Origin: JBFWNG01 sp050251195
GTDB taxonomy: Bacteria; Bdellovibrionota_B; Oligoflexia; Oligoflexales; Oligoflexaceae
Assembly: GCA_050251195.1 (NCBI GenBank)
Contig: JBFWNG010000004.1
Location: 186,001-250,000 of the forward strand
Reading direction: 5' to 3'
DNA length: 64,000 nucleotides
Both the position numbers and the translations under genes were made by a program. The notes under the pieces were generated by a model. The model was not told where the DNA came from. It was given only the letters and a program-made list of their open reading frames with translations, and ran no database searches. Within the stretch, counting starts at the first letter, position 1. Every line of letters starts with the position of its first letter. Positions 26,481 through 35,100 of the stretch are shown in pieces.

Positions 26481-26508
26481 TTGAAGTTTTTCGGCAATGT
26501 AATAGAAT
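26481..26508 (+). promoter_or_regulatory. Promoter for the PLD-like gene
   Basis: TTGAAG at 26481-26486, a 16-bp spacer and TAGAAT at 26503-26508, 45 bp upstream of the ATG at 26554, in the divergent gap with the adenosine deaminase gene. Confidence 0.5.
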
Positions 26509-26553
26509 CTTAGATAATTCTCAGTACGGACGCAATTCAATTCGGGGGTTCCT

Positions 26554-27948
26554 ATGAACGTCGTTAAGATGACGCAGGTTTTGGTGTTCTTCTTGTTTTT
26601 CTTGGCTTGCAAAACGACGAGCAACAGCCAAATGAAAGGGCTGGCTTCTGAACAGGACTCGCCTTCTCAAGACAACGCGGTTATTGCTCCGCCTTACAAG
26701 GCGTCTGGAACGTTAGAAGGAGACGTGAAATGGGACGTTCGGTTCAATCTTCCCCCTTGCTACCACGAGGGTCAGGCTCAGGGCGTATGGTGTACGATGG
26801 AGGATTACAACAAAGCAACGGAGCAAAGCGGAATCGTGGAAAAGCTGAAGAGCTGGATTAATGCACCCGAAGTGACGGAGGTGCAGCTTGTCTACTTTTC
26901 GTTCTCGAATACCGCGGTGAAGAAGCTATTGTGCGAAGCTGCAGCTTCGAAGAATCTCAAAGCAACGGTTTATATTCATAGCCAGAATATGGAGACGGAG
27001 AACGTTCAGGAACTGGCAGCATGCCATCCCAACGTTAAAGTTATCTCCCGCGGAACAACGTTCGGGGCCGGTTATATTTTGCATTCGAAAATCTTCTTGG
27101 CGAAGACGAATACGGGGAGGGTTTACTTCACTTCGTCCAGCGCCAATCTTTCTTCGTTCGGCACGGCGTTGCATATAGAGAACTGGTTGTTTTTTGATGC
27201 TCCTGCGAACAATCGCCTCGCGAAGGAAAATCTTTGCTTCTTCAAAGCCCTTGGACAAATGCCTCAAACGAGCAACCCCGACAGCGATCGAACAAAGTTT
27301 GCGCAAATCTTTGTGGGATGCCGCAACCAAATTGCAGATCCGGCGCGACAGGACATCGTGTTTTACCCTGTTCCACACGCCAATATATCCGACAACCCGG
27401 GGAAGACGCTCCAGAAGCTCATTCGCAACGCTCAAACCTCCGTCAAAGTTGCCATACATCGAATGACAACCAGCAGCGTCGTTTCACCGCTTGTCCAACA
27501 GGCCCAGCAAGGACGAAAAGTAACCGTCTTGTTTGACGACGACACTTTCCGCATGAGTAAATGCGACGGTGGTTCAGCTCTGGATGTTGCCGCTCACGAC
27601 GTTCGATCGTACTTTGATTTACGGGACGGCAGTGTCGAAGTTAAGTTCGTTGGAACGAACGGAGACCTTCCGCATCTTCACCACAACAAATTTGTGGTTA
27701 TAGACGGCAAGACTTTGTTTCAAGGAGCCGGTAATTTTACGTCAACATCCTTGAATACATTTGGATTGGGCAACATTGAACATTTCTATGTTATTAAAGC
27801 GCCGGAAATCGTGCAGGCATATGACAAAGCGTGGGATTATCTGTACGGCGTAGCGACGAAGCCCCAAGATCACGAAGTCGGCAGCCATAAGGACAAAGCG
27901 CTCAAGGAGCTCGACGGATATCTTGAGTTGGATGAGTCGGGTTGTTGA
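26554..27948 (+). CDS. Phospholipase D-like lipoprotein
   Basis: The lipobox is FLACK at residues 16-20. Two HKD-type half-sites follow: HSKIFLAKT..SSSANLSS near residue 180, where Lys replaces the usual Asp, and a canonical HHNKFVVIDGKTLFQGAGNFTSTSLN near 370. Members of this superfamily cleave phosphodiesters (phospholipids, nucleic acids, cardiolipin synthesis). The two His-Lys pairs should form one active site. As an envelope lipoprotein it is likely a nuclease or phospholipase acting outside the cytoplasm. GGGGGT precedes the ATG. Divergent from the ADGF-type deaminase, so a joint role in nucleic-acid scavenging is possible. Confidence 0.82.
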   Translation: MNVVKMTQVLVFFLFFLACKTTSNSQMKGLASEQDSPSQDNAVIAPPYKASGTLEGDVKWDVRFNLPPCYHEGQAQGVWCTMEDYNKATEQSGIVEKLKSWINAPEVTEVQLVYFSFSNTAVKKLLCEAAASKNLKATVYIHSQNMETENVQELAACHPNVKVISRGTTFGAGYILHSKIFLAKTNTGRVYFTSSSANLSSFGTALHIENWLFFDAPANNRLAKENLCFFKALGQMPQTSNPDSDRTKFAQIFVGCRNQIADPARQDIVFYPVPHANISDNPGKTLQKLIRNAQTSVKVAIHRMTTSSVVSPLVQQAQQGRKVTVLFDDDTFRMSKCDGGSALDVAAHDVRSYFDLRDGSVEVKFVGTNGDLPHLHHNKFVVIDGKTLFQGAGNFTSTSLNTFGLGNIEHFYVIKAPEIVQAYDKAWDYLYGVATKPQDHEVGSHKDKALKELDGYLELDESGC

Positions 27949-27954
27949 ACGAAG

Positions 27955-27982
27955 ATGCCCAGACGCGCTGCGCGCTGGGCAT
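27955..27982. terminator. GC-rich hairpin between convergent genes
   Basis: ATGCCCAG/CTGGGCAT with an inner CGCG/CGCG stem and a 3-nt loop, between the PLD-like stop (27948) and the porin stop (28013). No U-run on either strand, so a bidirectional or structure-only terminator is inferred. Confidence 0.55.
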
Positions 27983-28012
27983 GAAGAGCGTCTTTGCGCG
28001 TAGTACCTTGTT

Positions 28013-29122
28013 TTAGAAGGAAGCTACGAAATCGAGGTGATAAGTATCGACGTCTTGAGTCACATTCGTTGCAACCGTTTTCTTCGCGTCGAAGAAGGTC
28101 AAAGAAGATGTGAGATTGTTGTTGAAGGCCCACTGGAACTGGAATTTGCTGCCTTCAACGCCGGTACCGCCGCCCCCGATGTCCGCATCGGTCAAGGCGC
28201 CAATGGTAGCGTCACTCTCCAACTTGCGGTAGTTGTAGGCAACAGCCCAGGGTACGTCGCCCTTAGCTTCGCCGACTTTCAACCCAAATAAAGAGCCTTT
28301 ATTTTCTTCGTCAACTTTAGAGTTGGTGATGGCGTTCGCAAAAACGGTGACGGGGATAGAACCAAATGCGGTGCTGACTTGCAAGTAAAGGTCCTGCACT
28401 TCGTACTTTTCGGCATAGAGATCGATGGTTTCGTCGGGTTTAGTGCCATCAGGGGTCACTTCGTCCGTCGAATTGCCTTTTGCATCTGCTTCAAACCCCT
28501 TTAAATTGCTAAATGAGTAGAGCGATCCAGCAAAGAGCAACTTGAAAGAATCTGTCGAAACTCTAACTCCGAGACCGCCCATACCCATATTGGCATCGTC
28601 TTTTCCAGCTCTGTCCGCGATGAGGAAATGTCCAACTTGAGGAATGAGAGAAACGGTTCCGAGGTTTGCTTCATAAGTTGTCATCAATCCTTCGGGAGTG
28701 ACGTCGGTGTCCCAAACCAGGTCGGATTGCGCGCTGCTCAAAAACAAGAGCTTCATCTTTCCAGCGGTTACCTGGGCTTCAGGAACGGGTTGTAGAGTAA
28801 AGTAGGCGAGGTCGATCATTGCAGGTTTTTTGCTGAAATCGCCGGTGAGGGTCTGGTTGGTAGAGGTCGCTGTTTCGGCCTTACCCGTCGCAATTCGGAA
28901 TCCAAGGCTGAGGTTTGTTGTTGGTTTCGCAGTCACGCCGAAACGGGCGCGAATACGATGGTTGAGATCGGCATCCGGATCTGTTCCGCCCTTTTCTCCA
29001 AAATCTTTCTGTTCCATTCGATAGCGAAGGTCGCCGGACCAAGCAAGGTCTTGAGCGTTAACGGCAGGTGAAAATCCCGTAACAAGTATCAGTGTAAGAA
29101 TCCGCTTCAAAATAGCCCCCAT
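28013..29122 (-). CDS. Porin_5-like outer-membrane porin
   Basis: A signal peptide (to NAQ/DL) is followed by WSGDLRYRMEQ and HRIRARFGVTAKPTTNLSLGFRIATG, a pattern seen in putative porins of the Porin_5 type. It has alternating strands throughout and a C-terminal DFVASF with the terminal Phe. Length 369 aa. No good ribosome-binding site precedes ATG 29122; TTG at 29110 (giving MKRILTLIL) has GGGG just upstream and may be the true start. Confidence 0.75.
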   Translation of the reverse strand: MGAILKRILTLILVTGFSPAVNAQDLAWSGDLRYRMEQKDFGEKGGTDPDADLNHRIRARFGVTAKPTTNLSLGFRIATGKAETATSTNQTLTGDFSKKPAMIDLAYFTLQPVPEAQVTAGKMKLLFLSSAQSDLVWDTDVTPEGLMTTYEANLGTVSLIPQVGHFLIADRAGKDDANMGMGGLGVRVSTDSFKLLFAGSLYSFSNLKGFEADAKGNSTDEVTPDGTKPDETIDLYAEKYEVQDLYLQVSTAFGSIPVTVFANAITNSKVDEENKGSLFGLKVGEAKGDVPWAVAYNYRKLESDATIGALTDADIGGGGTGVEGSKFQFQWAFNNNLTSSLTFFDAKKTVATNVTQDVDTYHLDFVASF

Positions 29123-29211
29123 TTAAGGTTTGACATTAGTGGCTGAAAACTATTCCATAAGAAAGGGAAACTCAAAAGGTATTTTGTTAGAATTTGGTTT
29201 GAGCGAGATAG

Positions 29212-29694
29212 GTGCACGTGAAGAAAAAAGTATTGTTTGTATGTCTTGGAAATATTTGTCGATCTCCGGCAGCGGAGGCGGTCTTTCGTCATATTGTCAG
29301 AGAAGCGGGCGTGGAGAACGAATTTGAAGTCGATTCGGCCGGCACTGGCGACTGGCACGTCGGGCAATTGCCGGATTCGCGCATGAGGAAACACGGCAAA
29401 GATCGTGGTCTTGACATCTGTTCTATTGCGCGGACCTTGGATCCGGCACGAGATTTTGATTTTGATTACATTGTTGTCATGGACAAGTCGAACTATAACA
29501 ATGTTCTGAACCTTGCCCGTCATGCCGGGAAGGACTTAACCAATCGTCTTTTTTATATGTGTGACTTTGCAAGCGAGCAACCCTATCGAGAAGTTCCCGA
29601 TCCTTATCACGGCGGAGACAAAGAATTTACGCTTGTTTTGGACCTGCTCGAGAAAACTTGTCGCGGATTGCTAGAACATACTGGGAAAGGATAG
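29212..29694 (+). CDS. Low-molecular-weight protein-tyrosine phosphatase
   Basis: The P-loop CLGNICRSP near the N-terminus gives nucleophile Cys11 and Arg17 in the C-x5-R motif. The general acid is in VPDPYHGG near residue 128. Length 160 aa is standard. Bacterial members dephosphorylate tyrosine kinases of capsule and exopolysaccharide systems or small substrates; no such kinase is in the window. GTG at 29212 or 29218 is the start. Divergent from the porin and convergent with the peptidase-like gene. Confidence 0.93.
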   Translation: MHVKKKVLFVCLGNICRSPAAEAVFRHIVREAGVENEFEVDSAGTGDWHVGQLPDSRMRKHGKDRGLDICSIARTLDPARDFDFDYIVVMDKSNYNNVLNLARHAGKDLTNRLFYMCDFASEQPYREVPDPYHGGDKEFTLVLDLLEKTCRGLLEHTGKG

Positions 29695-29711
29695 CGCGTC
29701 TCGGGGGCGTC

Positions 29712-31112
29712 CTAAGAGGGGTTAGGCTCTTTAAGCGCACGCGCTAGGGTTTCTGCGAGGCGGCTAAGAAAGCTATCCTTATCAGGAGCTGCCAGTAGGT
29801 CGGCGTAGTCGATCGTCTTGTACTTCAGCCCGTTCGGTCCAGAGGTATAAAGTTTGTTGACGTGACGAAGATTTATCACCTTCTCGAGAAGATCGCTGTT
29901 GTCGAGCGGAAAGTAGCTTTCGCAAGATTCCGAAAAAACGATGGGAAAAACCATGCCATTTTTTTCGAAAGCGTTCCTCAAACAATCGATATATTGACTT
30001 TTCGTAATGCCGAAATTCTTACCGTTTTGAAGCAGCTTTTCAATTTCGCTCAGGCCCAAACCGTCCTTTGAACCCAGACCGTCTCGTGATCCTAAGCCAT
30101 CTTTTGAGCCCAGGCCGTCCCGCGATCCTAGTCCATCCTTTGAGCCTAGACCATCTTGCGAGCCCAAACCGTCCTTTGATCCAAGGCCGTCTTTTGAACC
30201 TAGACCATCTCGCGAGCCTAATCCGTCCTTTGATCCAAGGCCGTCTTTTGAGCCTAGACCATCTCGCGAGCCTAAACCGTCCTTTGATCCAAGGCCGTCT
30301 TTTGAACCCAAGTCGTCAACGGATCCTAGCCCGTCTTTAGAACCAAGACCGTCTTGCGCCCCTAACCCGTCGCGCGAGCCGAGTTCCTTAATCGCCCCTA
30401 GGCCGTCGCGGGATCCAAGGTCCTTAACAGTTCCCAAGCCGTCTTGCGCCCCAAGATCTTCTTGGGAGCCAAGCTCGGTTCGCAGGCATGCTGATTCATA
30501 AGCATGTGTTTTAAATAGCTTTTCCTGAAGACCTTCCGAGGCCAGCAAATCAATAAATTGCGGCTGGCTCAGCTCGAAGCTATCCAGCATCAGTTTAGGG
30601 CGAACCGCGAACTCTTGATCACCGTGCGATTTTGTAATCAGGACAAAATCATGGTCGTCTGGAGAGAACACTTGGCTGACAGATTCCAGAGCGGTATCCA
30701 ACGCTGTAGGGCTGCTCAGTGGGTGGCTCTTGAGGATATAATTGTCATCGGCGACTGACTCCAAAATGGGCAGAGGCACGCGGTTAAAACCGCTTTTTGA
30801 ATTGGGGTCGTAGGTTTCGAAATAACCGCTTTGAGCTTTCTCATTGGTAAAAATCGCTACCTTGAGAGGAAAGGAAGCCTTCGACGCCAAGGATTTAATC
30901 GTGGTGATTTCATCTTCTACATGCGCCGAAAAAGAGACGAGATCGCTTCGAAGCGATTCTTCCAAGTCCTTGGCGCTAGGGCTTGCCAAGCCGCTTAACC
31001 ATCCGAAGAGCCGATTGTAGTTGTCGGTATTTCGGTCGCGCGGAGCTGTCTCGTTTGCAAAGTAAACAAGGACCAGGTTTCGATTTGTTTTTTCTAAAGT
31101 CGAATTTGCCAT
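29712..31112 (-). CDS. Clan CD-like cysteine peptidase homologue with hexapeptide-repeat insertion
   Basis: GTG at 31115 is followed directly by ATG at 31112, taken here; residue numbers below count from the GTG. No signal peptide. The N-terminal region alternates beta strands (LVLVYFANE, LKVAIFT) and helices and leads to DHDFVLITKSHGD, a hydrophobic strand ending in His164-Gly165 as in the catalytic-His block of caspase-fold peptidases. After 23 LGxxDG hexapeptides (residues 215-352) comes MVFPIVFSESCESYF, a strand ending in Cys398 that resembles the nucleophile block of legumain-type members (EACES). A further strand (NKLYTSGP) and helices end the 467-aa chain. Family membership is inferred from motif order, not a search; the substrate is unknown. 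Confidence 0.6.
   Translation of the reverse strand: MANSTLEKTNRNLVLVYFANETAPRDRNTDNYNRLFGWLSGLASPSAKDLEESLRSDLVSFSAHVEDEITTIKSLASKASFPLKVAIFTNEKAQSGYFETYDPNSKSGFNRVPLPILESVADDNYILKSHPLSSPTALDTALESVSQVFSPDDHDFVLITKSHGDQEFAVRPKLMLDSFELSQPQFIDLLASEGLQEKLFKTHAYESACLRTELGSQEDLGAQDGLGTVKDLGSRDGLGAIKELGSRDGLGAQDGLGSKDGLGSVDDLGSKDGLGSKDGLGSRDGLGSKDGLGSKDGLGSRDGLGSKDGLGSKDGLGSQDGLGSKDGLGSRDGLGSKDGLGSRDGLGSKDGLGLSEIEKLLQNGKNFGITKSQYIDCLRNAFEKNGMVFPIVFSESCESYFPLDNSDLLEKVINLRHVNKLYTSGPNGLKYKTIDYADLLAAPDKDSFLSRLAETLARALKEPNPS
30060..30473 (-). repeat. 23 tandem 18-bp repeats encoding LGxxDG hexapeptides
   Basis: In-frame tandem array inside the preceding gene. The consensus is LGSKDG or LGSRDG; the copies nearest the N-terminus vary (LGTVKD, LGAIKE, LGSVDD), while the later ones are nearly identical, implying recent expansion by unequal exchange or slippage. 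Each gain or loss keeps the frame. Confidence 0.95.
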
Positions 31113-31263
31113 CACGTACTTCTAGTAACAAAATGTGACTAAACTCTGGGTCATGTAACCAACCGAAACTTCGGCTGTTGTCGACCTTTTTTCGGTTCGC
31201 GTGGTATCACAAGTATACCTTTTTGCGTAGTTCAGCGCCTTTTCATAGGTATTTCAGCAAGAT

Positions 31264-33213
31264 TCAAGCCAGCATCGCAATGGGTAGGCCGAGCCCGATT
31301 TTTTCTTCAGTTATTATGATGCGGCCGTTGTTGGTTGCTAGGAAGAGAGAGATTATTTTCAAAGAGATCATCGTTAAAAAGTCGCCTTTGAAATGCGCTA
31401 GGTCTTTGGCTTGTGCAAGTTGCAGAATTTCTATGATGCGATCCCTGGTCAGGCCGGCGGGGTTAACGCCGAATTCCATAAGCGCATCGCCCTCTCCTTC
31501 GGGTTCGGAGAACTTGAACTCCAATCGGAGTGGCGCATTCTTGTCCACGTACGCAAGGACTATGACAAAGCTAACAAGGACAGCAGAAACAATCTTTTCA
31601 TCAAGGGGCAAGGGAATGTCATTTACTTCTAGGCCCTCGTTGGCAAGCGAAAGATTAAAGGCATAGCCCTGGTTTCGGAAGAGGGTTCGCGTGGCTCGTT
31701 GAAAGTTATCTTTTAAAGTTCGAGTGGAGATTGACGCAGGTTCGTACAACCTTTCTTCCATACGCGAGGCGACAAGAACAGATTTGATGGATTGCTCAAG
31801 ATAGCCGAGCCAGCCCGCCATTTTGTCCAAGTCTGAGAGAATTTCGGGAGTCTTTAAGTTGATTTTTATTACCGGAATAAGACCATACATCCTTGCGACG
31901 GCAGTGTTGAGATTGTGGCTCATGAGAGAAATAAAGTTGGCTTTCAAATGAGCCGTTTCTTCATAGTGACTAGAACTTTGCTCGAGTCGCCAACGGACAA
32001 ATGCGGCCTTCGAAATAGAAAGAAAGCCGATCGTGACGAAGCTGACAAATCCAACATAGATTATATGAAAAGGAGGCAAATAGTAGTTGCCCGAGTTTAT
32101 GGCTACAACGTTTGCGCTGATCGCAATGACGCAATAAATTGTAAACAAACCAAGACTGAGATCTCCGCCGAAATAGAAGATGGTAAGAAAAATCGCGCCG
32201 ACCAGTATGAGCGTAAGGGTGAGGATGGTTTGATCAGTGGCGACGCGGATGAACTGGCCTTTCATTTGAAGGTTGGCTATCTGGGCCCAAAACACGTGAA
32301 GGTCTGTCAGCTGACCATATTTTTTGGGTTTGGTTACATTGTAGACCGTGCGTGCACCGGTAATGAGCCTTTCTTCGTAAAGGTCCCTGTTCCCATAAGG
32401 CAGGAGCTTCCTTTCCGATGAACGTAGATCCTTCGTATTGAACTCTCGTCCAATAAAAACCAGTTTATCGCGTAGATCATTTGTATCCTGGACAAACGCT
32501 TCCGAGAACGAAAGGGTCTTTAACGAGTCGGGAGGGGCGAGATTCAGGATGTAACTTGGGAAGTTCGTCCAAAGGTTGAAGGCTAGGAAGTCTGGATAGG
32601 GACTGGGGGCTCCCGATTTGCCAATTTCGTCGATAAGAACTTGAACGACCCAGTCGTTATTCCAAGACGGATCATAGGGGCACGTTTGGGACGTCAGCGA
32701 GCAAAGACTGTCGTCGAGAAGGCGCGCATAGGTACCAAGCTCTTTTGGCAGCTGATATTTTCCTCCAGCGGGATAAGCAATGATGATGCGCTCCTTGGCG
32801 TTGATTCGCTGCAGCACTTGTATAAACTCGGCGTAGTCGCTCGGATTAGGATGCATTCCCGCCAGCCATCTCATCACCACCAACGTTGGTTGCTGCTGCA
32901 TCACTTTTTCAAGCAAAACTCCATAAACCTTCGGATCAAAATCCCAAAGGTCGCCCTCCCGAATTTTGGCGAAATCGTCAGAATCATTTCCTGAGATGAC
33001 GGTGATCGGTGCGTCACTTGGGCGGTCCGAAGCCACGTAAGAGGCTTTTTCGAGAACGAACTGGAGAACGGCGCGTTCGGCCTTGCCGGCGAGGGCTCCG
33101 TATTTCGGTCCAGAGTATATGATATGTGAAAGAAAGAATACGAGCGCGCACACCAAAGCAATTGGCGACAATATTTCCACAATCCAAAGAATTGTGCGCT
33201 TCCTTTGGCTCAT
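31264..33213 (-). CDS. CHASE2 sensor with HisKA-like H-box but degenerate ATPase
   Basis: An N-terminal helix (about 8-33) is followed by a CHASE2-type extracellular region (35-325, with VFIGREF near its end), three membrane helices (about 330-405) and a dimerisation helix AHLKANFISLMSHNLNT with His433 at the phospho-acceptor position. The residue after it is Asn rather than Glu/Asp. The following HATPase-like region has lost the N-box Asn, the DxGxG loop and the GxGxGL lid, though it ends GLGLPIAMLA. It overlaps the upstream CHASE2 kinase by 4 bp (ATGA). It cannot be an autonomous kinase, and I infer it is phosphorylated by, or scaffolds, its partner. Confidence 0.8.
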   Translation of the reverse strand: MSQRKRTILWIVEILSPIALVCALVFFLSHIIYSGPKYGALAGKAERAVLQFVLEKASYVASDRPSDAPITVISGNDSDDFAKIREGDLWDFDPKVYGVLLEKVMQQQPTLVVMRWLAGMHPNPSDYAEFIQVLQRINAKERIIIAYPAGGKYQLPKELGTYARLLDDSLCSLTSQTCPYDPSWNNDWVVQVLIDEIGKSGAPSPYPDFLAFNLWTNFPSYILNLAPPDSLKTLSFSEAFVQDTNDLRDKLVFIGREFNTKDLRSSERKLLPYGNRDLYEERLITGARTVYNVTKPKKYGQLTDLHVFWAQIANLQMKGQFIRVATDQTILTLTLILVGAIFLTIFYFGGDLSLGLFTIYCVIAISANVVAINSGNYYLPPFHIIYVGFVSFVTIGFLSISKAAFVRWRLEQSSSHYEETAHLKANFISLMSHNLNTAVARMYGLIPVIKINLKTPEILSDLDKMAGWLGYLEQSIKSVLVASRMEERLYEPASISTRTLKDNFQRATRTLFRNQGYAFNLSLANEGLEVNDIPLPLDEKIVSAVLVSFVIVLAYVDKNAPLRLEFKFSEPEGEGDALMEFGVNPAGLTRDRIIEILQLAQAKDLAHFKGDFLTMISLKIISLFLATNNGRIIITEEKIGLGLPIAMLA

Positions 33214-35060
33214 TTCTTAGGTATCCTTACGAAGAACGTTGCGCCTATGCCGCTGTGAGGCTCAACGTCGACAGCCGAGTTGATGAGCCCTGCGAAGTAC
33301 CTGCTAAGATAGAGTCCGAGGCCGTGGCCTTTTATTTGGTAAACTTGGTCGTCCTTGATCCGATAGAATTTTTCGAAGATGCGCTTCTCCTCGCCAGGTT
33401 TGAGTCCGGGACCTTGATCTATTATTCGGATGGTGACGTACTTAGCTCCTACCCACGTCTTTATTTTTATCATGGATTTTAACGGGGAATACTTTATTGC
33501 GTTCGACAAAAGATTGTCGAGGATCTGCATAAGGAGGACCTCGTCTGTCATTATGGTTGCGTCTTGCGAGACGTCCAGATCGATCGTCTGGCTTCTCTCG
33601 GCAACCTTATTGGCGTGTCGCGCCATTGTTTTCTTGATGGCCCCGGAGACCAAGCAAGGTTGAAAGTTGACTTTAATTGCTCGCGGAGAGCTTATCTGAG
33701 ATACTTTTTTGATACTGGTGAGATAATCCTCGAGTTCCAATGAGCTAAATCTTAGCTTATCGTAAACATCTCGATTGAGTTCCGTAAGGACGGCTTCATG
33801 TTGCATTAAAGTGCCCAGAATGGATTGGTTGACATCGGAAAGGGCATACGCGAATTTGTCGAGAAAATAGCTCTGGAGATTCATGAGATCTTTGCGTGTT
33901 TGTTGCTCAGATTCTTCCTGAAGGCGTTGTTTTGCGTCTTGTTCAAGGGTCCTTAGAGCTCCGGTCAAGGTAGATATGAAAGAAAACGCGATAAAGTCAG
34001 CATAGGACAGATTTAGATTCATGATGCCGACAAAGAGCGCTTCAAAACCAAACCAACCCAGGGCAAAGACAACAAACCCTAGCACCGCCACAACGGTGCC
34101 AAATCGCCATAGAGCGTATACGACGAGAATTGCGGTGGCCGCTTGCAGTGCAACTATCCAGAAAGGAGAACTGCGGAGCCAAGAGTTGTCAAGCAAGTTC
34201 TCGATAGCAATGGCGTGTACGTAGACCAAGGGACTGCCGTATCGTGTCTCGTCAGGACTGTTGTGGAGAGGGGTGTTAACGAAGGTTGGCTCCGTAACGC
34301 GCCCGACAAATGGGCGAAAGTCGGTGTATCCGATAAGAACGATTTTATTTTTGAGCGTTTGGCCTAGGGTCCTGGAGGTCAACACTTCCTGCGCCGATAC
34401 GGTTGTAATCCTGGAGTTCGGAAAGTAATGTATGGGAAAAACAAGGTGTCCGTTTTCATTTTTAGGCAGCGTCTTCTGTAACGGCGCGATGATCTCAGGT
34501 TGTATGGCGTTGGCGACTTGGTAGAGTAAGGTAGGTATGGGCTCCTTCTTATTCACAAAGGGTATATCGCGGACCTGCTGGGTACGGAACGAATACCCGA
34601 CACCAGCCGTTCCAAGCTGAGGATTTTTTTCATTAGTGAGAAACCCCCCGTGCTCCTTTATGTCAAACAGGCCCATGATTACTTTTGATTTGTTCGAAAA
34701 GTGCTCGAGAAAAATCTTTCGCTCAGGGGCTTGGGGATTAAAAACCTGAGTATGAAGAAGTGGAATAACGAGTTTGGCCTCTTTAGCCAAGGCAGCGTCG
34801 ACGATTTTCGTCAATCCTCTATAGGTAATGTCCGAAACGCCAGGCGATTCGATCTTAGAAATCGATTTTTGATCAATAGCGACGACGACGACTTCGCTCA
34901 CGTCGTCGAGATATGGAGCTACCTGCAGTTTGAGGTTTGTGACGCGATCTTCGATTTCTTGGCGGAGCGGAAAGGAGTAAAAAACGTACAGAACGAACAA
35001 AATTAGAATAACGTAGTTTACGACAAAGATTTTTTTGAGATCGAAATTATGCATTGCCAC
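33210..35060 (-). CDS. CHASE2 histidine kinase with intact ATPase but Asp at the H-box
   Basis: An N-terminal helix (12-30) precedes a CHASE2 domain (about 35-295, with KNKIVLIGYTD) and three membrane helices (300-365). The dimerisation helix reads KFAYALSDVNQSIL, placing Asp409 where the phospho-acceptor His belongs; a His at 421 is 12 residues later. The ATPase is complete: N-box DNLLSNAIKYSP (Asn516, Asn520), DQGPGL (Asp548), IFEKFYR, and GHGLGLYLSR. The start is GTG 35060 or ATG 35054. Its stop overlaps the ATG of the second CHASE2 gene. The complementary defects suggest a two-protein kinase. Confidence 0.85.
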   Translation of the reverse strand: MAMHNFDLKKIFVVNYVILILFVLYVFYSFPLRQEIEDRVTNLKLQVAPYLDDVSEVVVVAIDQKSISKIESPGVSDITYRGLTKIVDAALAKEAKLVIPLLHTQVFNPQAPERKIFLEHFSNKSKVIMGLFDIKEHGGFLTNEKNPQLGTAGVGYSFRTQQVRDIPFVNKKEPIPTLLYQVANAIQPEIIAPLQKTLPKNENGHLVFPIHYFPNSRITTVSAQEVLTSRTLGQTLKNKIVLIGYTDFRPFVGRVTEPTFVNTPLHNSPDETRYGSPLVYVHAIAIENLLDNSWLRSSPFWIVALQAATAILVVYALWRFGTVVAVLGFVVFALGWFGFEALFVGIMNLNLSYADFIAFSFISTLTGALRTLEQDAKQRLQEESEQQTRKDLMNLQSYFLDKFAYALSDVNQSILGTLMQHEAVLTELNRDVYDKLRFSSLELEDYLTSIKKVSQISSPRAIKVNFQPCLVSGAIKKTMARHANKVAERSQTIDLDVSQDATIMTDEVLLMQILDNLLSNAIKYSPLKSMIKIKTWVGAKYVTIRIIDQGPGLKPGEEKRIFEKFYRIKDDQVYQIKGHGLGLYLSRYFAGLINSAVDVEPHSGIGATFFVRIPKK

Positions 35061-35100
35061 GTCGTAAACCCATGCTACTCTTAGTCAAGATTAAAGAAAA

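Noticed and set aside
30068..30340. Open frame on the plus strand rich in Leu/Arg/Pro opposite the hexapeptide array
   Set aside because: It is the mirror of an 18-bp tandem repeat, lacks a start context, and exists only because the repeat has no stop in that frame.
30060..30473. Possible CRISPR array
   Set aside because: The 18-bp units are contiguous, in frame and without unique spacers; this is a coding tandem repeat.
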